A stretch of DNA of 64,000 bases from Marmoricola sp. Leaf446 (GTDB taxonomy: Bacteria; Actinomycetota; Actinomycetes; Propionibacteriales; Nocardioidaceae), in the NCBI RefSeq assembly GCF_001424755.1, contig NZ_LMRF01000001.1, positions 1,408,544 to 1,472,543 of the forward strand, read 5' to 3'. Below, piece by piece: positions 8,256 to 16,367 of the stretch (its first letter is position 1; every line of letters starts with the position of its first letter). Below the pieces are notes generated by a model. It searched no databases. It was not told the DNA's origin and saw nothing but the letters and a program-made list of their open reading frames with translations. The position numbers were made by a program, and so were the translations under genes.

Positions 8256-9407
8256 TCAGCCGCGGAGCAGCCCCTCGCGGCGCAGCACGGGCTTGACGCC
8301 CTCGGCGAACCAGTACGCCTCCTCGACGTGCGGGTAGCCGGAGAGCACGAGCTCGTCGATGCCCAGGGCGGCGTACTCCGCGATGGACGAGGCGACCTCC
8401 TCGTGGCTGCCGACGAGCGCGGTGCCCGCCCCGCCGCGCACCAGGCCGACGCCGGCCCACAGGCCGGGGTGGATCTCCAGCTCGTGGGCGTCGGTGAAGC
8501 CGGTGCGCTCGGTCGAGGCGCCGTGCAGCGCCCGCATCCGCTGCTGGCCGACCGACTGGCTGGCGCCCAGCGCCTCCTGGGCCCTGGCCACGTCGGCGGG
8601 GTCGAGCTCGGAGAGCATCTGCTGCGCCACCGCCCACGCGGCCTCACTCGTGTCGCGGGTGATGACGTGCAGCCGGATCCCGAAGCGCAGCGTGCGGCCC
8701 TGCTCCTTGGCGAGGCCGCGGATCCAGTCGAGCTTCTCCGCCACCGCGCTCGGCGGCTCGCCCCAGGTCAGGTAGACGTCGACGTGCTTGGCCGCCACCG
8801 GTCCGGCGGGGGCCGAGGAGCCACCGAAGTAGAGCTGCGGCAGCGGGTCGGGCGCCTGCCGCACGCGGGCGTCGGTGACGTCGTAGAAGTCGCCGGCGAA
8901 GTCGACGCCCTGCTCCTGCCACGCCCCGCGCAGCACGGTGAGGAACTCGTCGGTGCGGGCGTACCGCTCCGCGGAGCCGAACGACGCGGGGTCGCCGAAG
9001 CGGCGCTGCTCCGCGGGCTCGCCGCCCGTGACGATGTTGAGCAGCAGCCGGCCCCCCGAGATCCGCTGGTACGTCGAGGCCATCTGGGCCGCCAACGTCG
9101 GGCTGAGCGAGCCCGGCCGGAACGCGACCAGGAACTTCAGCCGCTCGGTCTCCCGCAGCAGCGCGGCCGTGGTGAGCCACGCGTCCTCGCACCAGGTGCC
9201 GGTCGGGGTGAGCACGCCGTCGAAGTCGAGCAGCTCGGCGGTGCGGGCCACCTGGGCCAGGTAGTCGATGGTCGGCGGTCGGAACTGCGACGCGCTCCCC
9301 GCGGACCCCGGTCCCTGGCCGATGCCGCGGGGCACCGAGTGCCCGCCGCCGACCAGGGACCGGCTGTCGCCGGTCGTGGGCAGGAACCAGTGCAGCTTCA
9401 GGCTCAC
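8256..9407 (-). CDS. ssuD: FMNH2-dependent alkanesulfonate monooxygenase-like LLM protein
   Basis: A 383-residue luciferase-like monooxygenase of the SsuD type, expected to use FMNH2 and O2 to release sulfite from alkanesulfonates. Blocks include LKLHWFLPTTGDSR at the start, GVLTPTGTWCEDAWL, FRPGSLSPTLAAQMA, GRLLLNIVTGGEP, ERYARTDEFL, LYFGGSS and VYLTWGEPP, all typical of SsuD. It is the last gene of the ssu operon; its GTG overlaps the ssuA stop by 4 bases. The flavin reductase partner (SsuE) is not nearby and must come from elsewhere in the genome. A strong hairpin follows the gene. Confidence 0.9.
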   Translation of the reverse strand: MSLKLHWFLPTTGDSRSLVGGGHSVPRGIGQGPGSAGSASQFRPPTIDYLAQVARTAELLDFDGVLTPTGTWCEDAWLTTAALLRETERLKFLVAFRPGSLSPTLAAQMASTYQRISGGRLLLNIVTGGEPAEQRRFGDPASFGSAERYARTDEFLTVLRGAWQEQGVDFAGDFYDVTDARVRQAPDPLPQLYFGGSSAPAGPVAAKHVDVYLTWGEPPSAVAEKLDWIRGLAKEQGRTLRFGIRLHVITRDTSEAAWAVAQQMLSELDPADVARAQEALGASQSVGQQRMRALHGASTERTGFTDAHELEIHPGLWAGVGLVRGGAGTALVGSHEEVASSIAEYAALGIDELVLSGYPHVEEAYWFAEGVKPVLRREGLLRG

Positions 9408-10438
9408 AGCTCCTCCTTCGCCTCGGCGGTGGCCTTCTCGATGACGTCGTTGAAGTCGGGGACGAACCACTCCTGCAGGTCGGGGTCGGCGCTGAGCTGG
9501 CCCTGCGCCTTGAACGCGTCGAACATCTCCTGCTCGCTGCTGACCACGTCCTCGTCGATGGGCAGCGGGGAGTAGGAGCGGCGCTCGACGGCGCTGTCGG
9601 TGACGGCGCGCGGGAGCCCGGTCTCCTCGGCCCAGGTCTTCGACCAGGCTGCCTTGTTGCCGGCGGCCCAGACCTGGGCGCGGGCGAGGCGGCCCAGGAA
9701 GTCCTCGAGGGCGGCGCGGGTCGCCTTGTCGCCCAGCGCCTCGTCGGAAGCGACCTGGAAGGCGAGGCCGTTGACCAGGCCCTGGCCGTCGGAGAGCACC
9801 CGGGCGCCGGTGTCGGCCTCGGCCTGGGAGGTGAAGGGGTCCCAGATCGCCCAGGCGTCCACCGACCCGCCCTTGAAGGCGGCCAGGCCCTCGGACGGCT
9901 GGAGGTAGACCGGCTCGATGTCCTTCCACGACAACCCGGCGTCGTCGAGCTGGGCGAGCAGGTTGTAGTTGGCCGAGCTGCCCTTGGCGACCGCGACCTT
10001 CTTGCCCTTCAGGTCCGCGACGTCCTCCAGCGTGGAGTCCTCCGGCACGATGATCGCGTCGCCGGTGGCGCCCTGGGAGTACGCCGAGACCACCTTGAGC
10101 TTCTTGCCCTGGTCGATGGCGAACAGCGGCGGGGTGTTGCCGACCCCGCCGACGTCGACGGCGCCGCTGCCGACGGCCTCGAGGAGCGGCGGGCCGGAGG
10201 TGAACGGCTTCCACTCCACGTCGTACGGCAGGTCCTCGAGGTCGCCGGCCGCGCTCAGCAGGGCCTCCGAGCCGCCCTTCTGGTCGCCCACGACGAGCGT
10301 CACCTGGGACAGGTCGACGGACCCGTCGTCGCGGACGGCGTCGGCGTTGCCGCTGCCGCCGCAGGCGGAGAGGGTCAGGGCCGCGGCGAGGGCGCCGACG
10401 GCGGCGCGGACGAGGGGGGAGGTGCGGGGGCGTCTCAC
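9404..10438 (-). CDS. ssuA: Aliphatic sulfonate ABC transporter, substrate-binding lipoprotein
   Basis: A 344-residue periplasmic-binding-type lipoprotein of the SsuA/NMT1 family. The signal peptide ends in a lipobox L23-S-A-C26, so the mature protein should be anchored to the outer face of the membrane. VTLVVGDQKGGSEALLSAAG and GGVGNTPPLFA are typical of sulfonate-binding proteins, and YLQPSEGLAAFKGGSVDAWAIWDPF is split across the hinge region. It captures sulfonates for the SsuB/SsuC importer. It lies 39 bases after ssuB and overlaps ssuD. Confidence 0.9.
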   Translation of the reverse strand: MRRPRTSPLVRAAVGALAAALTLSACGGSGNADAVRDDGSVDLSQVTLVVGDQKGGSEALLSAAGDLEDLPYDVEWKPFTSGPPLLEAVGSGAVDVGGVGNTPPLFAIDQGKKLKVVSAYSQGATGDAIIVPEDSTLEDVADLKGKKVAVAKGSSANYNLLAQLDDAGLSWKDIEPVYLQPSEGLAAFKGGSVDAWAIWDPFTSQAEADTGARVLSDGQGLVNGLAFQVASDEALGDKATRAALEDFLGRLARAQVWAAGNKAAWSKTWAEETGLPRAVTDSAVERRSYSPLPIDEDVVSSEQEMFDAFKAQGQLSADPDLQEWFVPDFNDVIEKATAEAKEEL

Positions 10439-10477
10439 GGGATCTCCTGGGGGGATGGTGGGTCGGGCGGGGTGGTG

Positions 10478-11248
10478 TCAGCTCGGGGTGGGGCCCTCGT
10501 GGACCCCCAGGACGGCGAGCAGCTCGGCGCGGAGGTCCTGCAGGCCGGCGAGGTCGCGGGGGCGCTCGGCGGTCACCCGGGTCTCGTGGCGGACGCGGCC
10601 CTCGTCGATGACGAGGACCCGGTCGGCGAGCTTGAGGGCCTCGTCGACGTCGTGGGTCACGAGCAGCACGGCAGGACGGTGCTCGCGCCACAGCGCCAGC
10701 ACGAGGTCGTGCATCTCGATGCGGGTCAGGGCGTCGAGGGCGCTGAACGGCTCGTCGAGGAGCAGCAGCCCCGGCGCGCTGACGAGGGCCCGGGCGAGCG
10801 AGGCGCGCTGGGCCTGGCCGCCGGAGAGGGTGACGGGCCAGACGTCGTGCTTCTCCGCGAGGCCGACCTCCATGAGCGTCTGCCGGGCGCGAGCCCGGCG
10901 CGAGGCCCTGCTGCCGTGGCGCAGCGCCAGTGCGACGTTGTCGCCGACCCGGCGCCAGGGCAGCAGCCGGGGCTCCTGGAAGGCCACCGAGACGGTGCCG
11001 TCGATCTCGGCGGTGCCGTGGGTCACGGGGTCCAGGCCGGCCAGGGTCCGCAGCAGCGTCGACTTCCCCGAGCCGCTGCGGCCGAGCAGCGCGACGAGCT
11101 CGCCCGGCGCGATGTCGAGGTCGAGGTCGTCGAGCACCACGTGGTCGCCGAAGGCGCGGCGCAGGCCGCGCACCCGGACGGTGGGTGCCCCGGTGCCCGG
11201 GACGGGAGCGGTGGTGCGGGTGTCGGGGTGGATCAGCCGTGTCGCCAT
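10478..11248 (-). CDS. ssuB: Aliphatic sulfonate ABC transporter, ATPase
   Basis: A 256-residue ABC ATPase: Walker A GRSGSGKST, signature LSGGQAQR, Walker B LLLLDEPF, then the H-loop THD. The VAFQEPRLLPWRRV block is typical of the nitrate/sulfonate/taurine importer class. It energises sulfonate uptake with SsuC and SsuA. The start is ATG 11248, 16 bases inside the end of ssuC, giving tight coupling. Confidence 0.92.
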   Translation of the reverse strand: MATRLIHPDTRTTAPVPGTGAPTVRVRGLRRAFGDHVVLDDLDLDIAPGELVALLGRSGSGKSTLLRTLAGLDPVTHGTAEIDGTVSVAFQEPRLLPWRRVGDNVALALRHGSRASRRARARQTLMEVGLAEKHDVWPVTLSGGQAQRASLARALVSAPGLLLLDEPFSALDALTRIEMHDLVLALWREHRPAVLLVTHDVDEALKLADRVLVIDEGRVRHETRVTAERPRDLAGLQDLRAELLAVLGVHEGPTPS

Positions 11249-12048
11249 GCGAGGGCCTTCCTCTCGAGGGAGCGGACGAGGGCGTCGGTGGCCAGGCCGA
11301 GCAGGCTGTAGACCACGAGGCCGCCGACCACGACGTCGGTGCGGCCGAACGAGGCGGCGTCGGAGACCAGGTAGCCGATGCCGCTGGTGGCGTTGATCTG
11401 CTCGGCCACGATGAGCGAGAGCCAGGCGACGCCGAGGCTGAGCCGCAGGCCCACGAGCGCCGACGGCAGCGCACCGGGGGCGATGACGTGGCGCAGCCGC
11501 TCGGTCCACGAGAGCCGCATCGCGCGGGCCGCGTCCAGCATCTTGGGGTCGACCCCCCGGATGCCGGCCACGGTGTTGACGTAGAGCGGGAACGCCACGC
11601 CCAGGGCGATGAGCGCGACCTTGGGCGACTCGTCGATGCCGAGCCACAGCACCAGCAGCGGCAGCAACCCGAAGTGCGGCACCGTGCGCAGCATCTGCAT
11701 CGGCGGGTCGACGGCGTCCTCACCGATCCGGGACAGGCCGGCCACGGTGGCCAGCACCAGCGCGACCGCGGCGCCGATGGCGAAGCCGATGGCCACGCGC
11801 TGCACCGAGATCACGGTGGCGTCCTGCAGCGTGCCCTTGCGCCACTCCTCGGTCATCGCCTCGAGGATCTGCAGCGGCGGGGCCAGCTTGTCCTCGGGCA
11901 GCACGCCGGTGGCGGAGGCCGCCTGCCACAGCGCGAGCAGCGCCAGCGGGCTGATCGCGCGGCGCAGGGCGGCAGCACCGCGGCGGGGTCGGGACCGGCG
12001 GGGGCCGGTCGTGATCACGGCTCCTGCGGCCGGTGCGGTGGAGGTCAT
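11233..12048 (-). CDS. ssuC: Aliphatic sulfonate ABC transporter, permease
   Basis: A 271-residue inner-membrane permease of the SsuC/TauC family with about six hydrophobic segments and the cytoplasmic EAA-type coupling loop (ARAMRLSWTERLRHVIAPGALP). It is the first gene of the ssu operon. ATG 12048 is chosen because an upstream in-frame start would lie inside the AT-rich promoter. The substrate is inferred from the neighbouring ssuD. Confidence 0.9.
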   Translation of the reverse strand: MTSTAPAAGAVITTGPRRSRPRRGAAALRRAISPLALLALWQAASATGVLPEDKLAPPLQILEAMTEEWRKGTLQDATVISVQRVAIGFAIGAAVALVLATVAGLSRIGEDAVDPPMQMLRTVPHFGLLPLLVLWLGIDESPKVALIALGVAFPLYVNTVAGIRGVDPKMLDAARAMRLSWTERLRHVIAPGALPSALVGLRLSLGVAWLSLIVAEQINATSGIGYLVSDAASFGRTDVVVGGLVVYSLLGLATDALVRSLERKALAWRHG

Positions 12049-12069
12049 GCCCCCAGCCTGCCTCAAAGT

Positions 12070-12097
12070 CTTGTAAAAACACCAACTGACTACACAA
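12070..12097 (-). promoter_or_regulatory. Candidate ssu operon promoter
   Basis: A rare AT-rich patch upstream of ssuC. On the minus strand TTGTGT (12092-12097), a 16-base spacer and TACAAG (12070-12075) resemble -35 and -10 boxes, with a TTTTT run between. It probably includes binding sites for a sulfur-status regulator, not identified. Confidence 0.4.
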
Positions 12098-12146
12098 TGA
12101 GACGGACGCAACACTCCCGTCGCGGGCTGCTACCGGGTCGCGGGGG

Positions 12147-12557
12147 TCAGGGCGCGACGAGGCGGCCGAGCGCCAGCCGCGCCAGCGGGGCGTACGCCGC
12201 CACGACGGGCAGCGCGCCGGTGACCACCAGCCAGGTCGCCGAGCCCGCGGCGGTGCCCTCGACCCCGTGCACGAGGTGCAGCCGCGGCAGGCCGGGCAGC
12301 GGGCCGAGGCGGACCTCCCAGGCCCAGGTGCGCGCGGCCTCGTCCACCTCCAGCACCGTGAAGGGGATCCCGACGGTGGGGTGGGGGAGCAGCCCGGCGC
12401 GGACGGTGCCGGTCGCCCCGGTGACCAGCCGCGGCACGTCGACGTCGACGCGCTGGATCTGGGGCGACCAGGTCGACCAGAGGGCCGGGTCGGCGTACCG
12501 CTCCCACGCGAGGTCGGCGGGGGCGGTTCCCGAGGCACGCAGCGTCACCGTGGTCAT
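12147..12557 (-). CDS. SRPBCC (polyketide cyclase-like) family protein
   Basis: A 136-residue START/SRPBCC-fold protein, probably binding a hydrophobic ligand. VTLRASGTAPADLAWERYADPALWSTWSPQI is the typical start of the fold, and EVDEAARTWAWEVRLGP marks the central strands. No ligand or pathway can be assigned. It is transcribed divergently from a second SRPBCC gene at 12651, with which it shares the fold but little sequence. TAGCGT 6 bases before the ATG supports this start. Confidence 0.7.
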   Translation of the reverse strand: MTTVTLRASGTAPADLAWERYADPALWSTWSPQIQRVDVDVPRLVTGATGTVRAGLLPHPTVGIPFTVLEVDEAARTWAWEVRLGPLPGLPRLHLVHGVEGTAAGSATWLVVTGALPVVAAYAPLARLALGRLVAP

Positions 12558-12563
12558 GTCCCG

Positions 12564-12600
12564 ACGCTAGCCGTGGGTGCCTCCGGGGCCCGGCTAGGTT
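12564..12600. promoter_or_regulatory. Divergent promoter region between two SRPBCC genes
   Basis: Minus strand: TAGCGT at 12564-12569, 6 bases from the ATG at 12557 (leaderless). Plus strand: TAGGTT at 12595-12600, about 45 bases before the ribosome binding site GAGGAG and the ATG at 12651. Confidence 0.4.
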
Positions 12601-12650
12601 GGGGCGGACGGTCCGGTCGTCCGACCCCGCCGCCGACGACGAGGAGCACG

Positions 12651-13115
12651 ATGACCCGCTTCACCGCCAGCAAGCAGTCCGCCGCCACGGTGCGGTCCTC
12701 CCCGAAGGAGGTCTGGGCGGCGCTGACCGACCCCGAGCTGCTGCCGCGCCTGACGCCGTACCTCCAGCGCATCGACGCCGACGGCGACACCTGGACCTGG
12801 CACGTGACCCGGGTCCCGGTGCTCGGCAAGTCGATCGGGTCGACCTTCGTGGAGCGGATGCACTTCGACGAGCCCGACCGGATCGCCTACGCGCCGCACC
12901 CGGACCACCCCGACCAGCAGACCCAGGTCCGCGGCGAGTACCACCTCGAGGGCCGCGACGGCGGCACCCGCCTGTCGATCGACATCGAGGTCAGCGTCGA
13001 GCTGCCGTTCCCGCGGGTGGCCCGCGTCCCGGTCGAGGGCGCGATGGTCACGGTGATGAGCGGCATGGGCGTGGCCTTCTCCCGCAACCTGCTGCGCCAC
13101 CTGGGCGAGCGCTGA
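12651..13115 (+). CDS. SRPBCC / DUF2505-like protein
   Basis: A 154-residue START-like protein: SSPKEVWAALTDPELLPRLTPYLQRID at the start, then DTWTWHVTRVPVLGKSIGS, and a C-terminal amphipathic helix (AFSRNLLRHLGER). It probably binds a lipid or other hydrophobic ligand; function unknown. It has a good ribosome binding site (GAGGAG) and its stop overlaps the ATG of the next gene by one base, so it is in an operon with the epimerase-like gene. Confidence 0.7.
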   Translation: MTRFTASKQSAATVRSSPKEVWAALTDPELLPRLTPYLQRIDADGDTWTWHVTRVPVLGKSIGSTFVERMHFDEPDRIAYAPHPDHPDQQTQVRGEYHLEGRDGGTRLSIDIEVSVELPFPRVARVPVEGAMVTVMSGMGVAFSRNLLRHLGER

Positions 13116-14179
13116 TGCGCCTCCTGGTGATCGGTGCCTCCGGGTACGTCGGGTCGCGGCTCGTCCCCGCCTTCCTCGACGCCGGCCACGAGGTCGTGGC
13201 CGCGTCCTCCTCCGAGCCCCGCCCCGACCGCTTCGCCTGGGGCCACGACGTGGAGTGGCGGCGCTGCGACGTCACCGACGCCTACCAGGTCTCCGACGCG
13301 CTGGAGGGCGTCGACGGGGTCTGCTACCTGGTGCACTCCCTGGACCGCCGCTCCTTCGAGGACCGCGACCGGGTCGGTGCCGAGACGGTGCGCGACGCCG
13401 TCCTCGCGAGCGACGTCGTCACCCGCGTGGTCTATCTCTCCGGCCTGGTCCCCGACGTGCCCACCCAGGACCTGTCGGGCCACATCTCCTCGCGCCTGGA
13501 GGTCGAGGAGATCCTCGCCGAGGCCGCCTCCGCGACCTGCTCGGTGGTCTCGCTGCGCGCCGGCGTCGTGGTCGGCGCCGGGTCGACGTCCTTCGAGGTG
13601 ATCCGTCAGCTCGCCACGCTGCTCGTGGTGCAGCCGGTGCCGACCTGGCTGGAGCACCGGGTGCAGCCCATCGCCGTCACCGACGTGCTCCGGGCGATGG
13701 TGGAGGCCTTCGAGGACGACCGGCTCACCGGTGCGGTCGACATCGGCGGCCCGAGCGTGCTGCCCTACGCCCGGCTGCTGGCCGAGTGCTCCCGCGCCGC
13801 CGGGCTGCTGCGGATCCGGATCCCGGTCGTCTCGGTGCCGTCCTCGCTGGTCAGCCTGGGCGCGGCCGCGATGGTCGCGGCGCCGTTCTGGACGGTCTCC
13901 TCGCTGGTGCAGAGCCTGCGCCACGACATGGTGTGCCGCCCCGGGCACACCTGGGAGCCGCGCGACGGACGACCGCTGCTGGGCGTACGCGAGTCGATGG
14001 CGCGGGCCTTCGGCGAACCGGGCAGCACCCCCGAGGCGCCGCTGCCCAGCGACGCCGACTGGACGCGCTCCCGCGCGCCCCTCCTGGACGAGCTGCACGC
14101 CCCGGCGACCGTGCGGGCCGGTGCCAGCCTGGTGCTCAAGCGCGCCCGGTCGGCGCTGTCGGTGCTGCCCGGCTTCTAG
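13115..14179 (+). CDS. NAD(P)-binding epimerase/NmrA-like protein
   Basis: A 354-residue extended/atypical short-chain dehydrogenase. The N-terminal nucleotide motif GASGYVGSRLVPAF is clear, followed by a typical DV block (RRCDVTD) and GVDGVCYLVHSLD. The usual YxxxK catalytic pair is not evident: the corresponding segment reads VVYLSGLVPD...SRLEVEEIL, so it may be a binding protein or use other residues. The C-terminal third (residues 245-354) carries a hydrophobic stretch and a basic tail. It is coupled to the SRPBCC gene upstream; that pairing suggests lipid or hydrophobic substrates (inference). Confidence 0.75.
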   Translation: MRLLVIGASGYVGSRLVPAFLDAGHEVVAASSSEPRPDRFAWGHDVEWRRCDVTDAYQVSDALEGVDGVCYLVHSLDRRSFEDRDRVGAETVRDAVLASDVVTRVVYLSGLVPDVPTQDLSGHISSRLEVEEILAEAASATCSVVSLRAGVVVGAGSTSFEVIRQLATLLVVQPVPTWLEHRVQPIAVTDVLRAMVEAFEDDRLTGAVDIGGPSVLPYARLLAECSRAAGLLRIRIPVVSVPSSLVSLGAAAMVAAPFWTVSSLVQSLRHDMVCRPGHTWEPRDGRPLLGVRESMARAFGEPGSTPEAPLPSDADWTRSRAPLLDELHAPATVRAGASLVLKRARSALSVLPGF

Positions 14180-14185
14180 CCCTGG

Positions 14186-14191
14186 CAGGGT
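14186..14191 (+). promoter_or_regulatory. -10-like CAGGGT of the LLM oxidoreductase gene
   Basis: CAGGGT ends 6 bases before the ATG at 14198; leaderless spacing. Confidence 0.35.
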
Positions 14192-14197
14192 GGGGCC

Positions 14198-15232
14198 ATG
14201 GACCTCGGACTGCAGCTGGGCTACTGGGGCGCGCAGCCCCCGACCGGGACGGCCGAGCTCGTCACCGCCGCCGAGGACGCGGGCTTCGACGCGCTGTTCA
14301 CCGCCGAGGCGTGGGGCTCGGACGCCCTGACCCCACTGGCGTGGTGGGGCCGCGAGACGCAGCGGCTGCGGCTCGGCACCAGCATCGTGCAGCTCTCGGG
14401 ACGCACCCCGACGAGCATCGCGATGCACGCCCTGACCCTCGACCACCTCTCCGGCGGCCGGGTGGTGCTGGGCATGGGCGTCAGCGGCCCCCAGGTCGTC
14501 GAGGGTTGGTACGGCGCGCCCTTCGCCAAGCCGCTCGCCCGCACCCGCGAGGTGGTCGACATCGTGCGGCAGGTGCTCGCCCGCGAGGCCCCGGTCACGA
14601 GCGACGGCCCCCACCACCCGCTGCCGTACGCCGGTGAGGGGTCGACCGGGCTGGGCAAGCCGCTGCGCTCCATCGTGCACCCGCTCCGCGCCGACCTGCC
14701 GATCTGGCTGGGGGCCGAGGGGCCGAGGAACGTCGCCCTCGCCGCCGAGATCGCCGACGGCTGGCTGCCGCTGTTCTTCTCGCCCGCCTCCGCGGACCTC
14801 TACCGCCCCTGGCTGGCCGAGGGGTTCGCCCGCCCCGGGGCGCGGCGTACGGCCGAGACGTTCGAGATCGCCGCGACCTGCCACCTCGAGGTCACCGACG
14901 ACCCGGGCCCGGTGTACGCCGCCCTCAAGCCGTCCGTGGCGCTCTACATGGGCGGCATGGGCGCCAAGGGGCAGAACTTCCACCACGAGGTCTTCGTGCG
15001 GATGGGTCACGCCGACCTGGCCCGCGACGTGCAGGAGCTCTACCTCGACGGACGCAGGGACGAGGCGGCCGCGCTGGTGCCCGACGAGCTCGTCGACCAG
15101 CTGCACATCGTCGGCGACGCCGCCAAGGTGCGCGAGCGCGTCGCGGAGTGGGAGGCGGCCGGCGTCACGATGCTGCTGCTCAGCCTGACCTCGCCCGACG
15201 ACGTGCGGCGGGTGGCCGAGACCCTGGCCTGA
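14198..15232 (+). CDS. LLM-class F420-dependent oxidoreductase, Rv3520c-like
   Basis: A 344-residue luciferase-like protein. GLQLGYWGAQPPTGTAEL and FTAEAWGSDALTPLAWWG agree, from memory, with the Rv3520c family of mycobacteria, which is thought to use coenzyme F420 rather than FMN. LGTSIVQLSGRTPTSIAMHALTLDHLSGGR and LGAEGPRNVALAAEIADGWLPLFFSP are characteristic. The substrate is unknown. It is probably expressed from its own leaderless promoter and converges with the DUF1707 gene. Confidence 0.85.
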   Translation: MDLGLQLGYWGAQPPTGTAELVTAAEDAGFDALFTAEAWGSDALTPLAWWGRETQRLRLGTSIVQLSGRTPTSIAMHALTLDHLSGGRVVLGMGVSGPQVVEGWYGAPFAKPLARTREVVDIVRQVLAREAPVTSDGPHHPLPYAGEGSTGLGKPLRSIVHPLRADLPIWLGAEGPRNVALAAEIADGWLPLFFSPASADLYRPWLAEGFARPGARRTAETFEIAATCHLEVTDDPGPVYAALKPSVALYMGGMGAKGQNFHHEVFVRMGHADLARDVQELYLDGRRDEAAALVPDELVDQLHIVGDAAKVRERVAEWEAAGVTMLLLSLTSPDDVRRVAETLA

Positions 15233-15241
15233 GGCCCGGTC

Positions 15242-15799
15242 TCAGTCGTCCCGGTCGTCCCGGTCGTCGGCGGGCGGCAGGCCGCGCTCCTCGCGGCGGG
15301 CCTTCTCCTCGAGCTGACGCTCGATCTGCCCGACCTGCCGCTCCCTGCCGTTGGCCAGCACGCCGATGGGTCCCATCGCGGTGCCCAGGGTGACGAACAG
15401 CGGCCACGGGAAACCTCCGCCCGCGAAGAACCACACGGCCCAGCAGATCAGCGTGGGGATCAGGAAGCTCGTCATGGCCCCCACCACCCGCTGCCGGTAC
15501 GCCGCCTCGGCGTCGGCGCGGAACCGGCCCTCCACGGCGCCGCCGCCGGGCACCGCGGGGACGGCGTCGGAGACCAGGTCGGCCACCAACGGGGTCAGGT
15601 CGCCCAGCGTGCGGCCGGCCCGCAGCCGGTCCTGGCGCTCGTCGAGCTCCTCGCGGTCGAGCCGGCCGTCGGCGAAGGCCTCGGAGAGCACGTCGGTGAC
15701 GACGTCGCGGTCGCGGTCGGAGGCCCGGAGGTGCTGGTGCTCGGGGACCCGTGGGTCGTGCCCGAACCGCTGCCACACGCTGAGCCCGTCCCCCGACAT
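15242..15799 (-). CDS. DUF1707 membrane protein
   Basis: A 185-residue protein. Residues about 24-70 form a DUF1707 domain (LRASDRDRDVV, then AFADGRLDREELDER), a short domain common in actinobacteria and often joined to membrane segments. Two hydrophobic segments follow (about residues 106-125 and 130-150), then a charged C-terminal helix ending in DDRDDRDD. Function unknown. TAGGGT 6 bases before the ATG supports the start. Confidence 0.8.
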   Translation of the reverse strand: MSGDGLSVWQRFGHDPRVPEHQHLRASDRDRDVVTDVLSEAFADGRLDREELDERQDRLRAGRTLGDLTPLVADLVSDAVPAVPGGGAVEGRFRADAEAAYRQRVVGAMTSFLIPTLICWAVWFFAGGGFPWPLFVTLGTAMGPIGVLANGRERQVGQIERQLEEKARREERGLPPADDRDDRDD

Positions 15800-15805
15800 G
15801 GGGCC

Positions 15806-15811
15806 ACCCTA
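15806..15811 (-). promoter_or_regulatory. -10 TAGGGT of the DUF1707 gene
   Basis: TAGGGT on the minus strand ends 6 bases before the ATG at 15799. It overlaps the stop codon of the upstream GNAT gene. Confidence 0.45.
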
Positions 15812-16318
15812 GGTCGGGGGCAGCTCGTGGGGCAGCAGCGACCAGCACTCCAGGTCGACCCGCTCGTCGTCGCGGTGGTGCACCGAGCGCAGCACGCCCT
15901 CCCGGGTGAACCCGGCCCGGCGGGCGACGGCCGACGAGGCCGGGTTGCCCGTCGAGACCAGCGCGGTCACCCGCTGCAGGCCGGCCTCCTCGAAGGCCCA
16001 GCGGGCCATCGCTCGCAGCGCCGCCGTGGCCACTCCCCGGCGGCGGGCCGATGGCGCCACGGCGTACCCCAGCTCGGCCTCGCCGCCCTCGTGGTCGACG
16101 GGGCCGGTCACGGCGTACCCGAGGAAGGCGTCGTCGGGGTCGACCACGGCCCACGCCACCCGGTCGTGGCCGTCGAAGCGCTCGACCCAGCCGCGCACCC
16201 ACTCCTCGGTGACCACGCGCGGCGTGCGGGTGAAGCGCAGCACGTCCGGGTCGGCCATCGCCGCCAGGAGGTCGGGCACGTGCGCGTCCGTCAGCGGCAC
16301 CAGGCGGACGTCGACCAC
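15809..16318 (-). CDS. GNAT family N-acetyltransferase (RimJ/RimL-like)
   Basis: A 169-residue acetyltransferase. The acetyl-CoA motif is YAVAPSARRRGVATAAL, followed by LQRVTALVSTGNPASSAVARRAGF and CWSLLPHEL, the pattern of RimJ/RimL or spermidine-type GNATs. The acceptor is unknown. GTG 16318 is chosen because CATCAT ends exactly 6 bases upstream; a longer in-frame start further upstream would reach into the promoter of the divergent GS-like gene. Confidence 0.8.
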   Translation of the reverse strand: MVDVRLVPLTDAHVPDLLAAMADPDVLRFTRTPRVVTEEWVRGWVERFDGHDRVAWAVVDPDDAFLGYAVTGPVDHEGGEAELGYAVAPSARRRGVATAALRAMARWAFEEAGLQRVTALVSTGNPASSAVARRAGFTREGVLRSVHHRDDERVDLECWSLLPHELPPT

Positions 16319-16354
16319 GTCGCGATGATGCCCCACGCCGGCGGGGCCGGGCGG

Positions 16355-16360
16355 TAGTTT
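16355..16360 (+). promoter_or_regulatory. -10 TAGTTT of the glutamine-synthetase-like gene
   Basis: TAGTTT ends 7 bases before the ATG at 16368. Confidence 0.4.
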
Positions 16361-16367
16361 CCCCCGC

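Noticed and set aside
8256-15232. The two luciferase-like (LLM) genes as one pathway
   Set aside because: The gene at 8256 is SsuD-like and in the ssu operon; the gene at 14198 is of the F420-type Rv3520c family, 4.8 kb away, with its own promoter and on the other strand.
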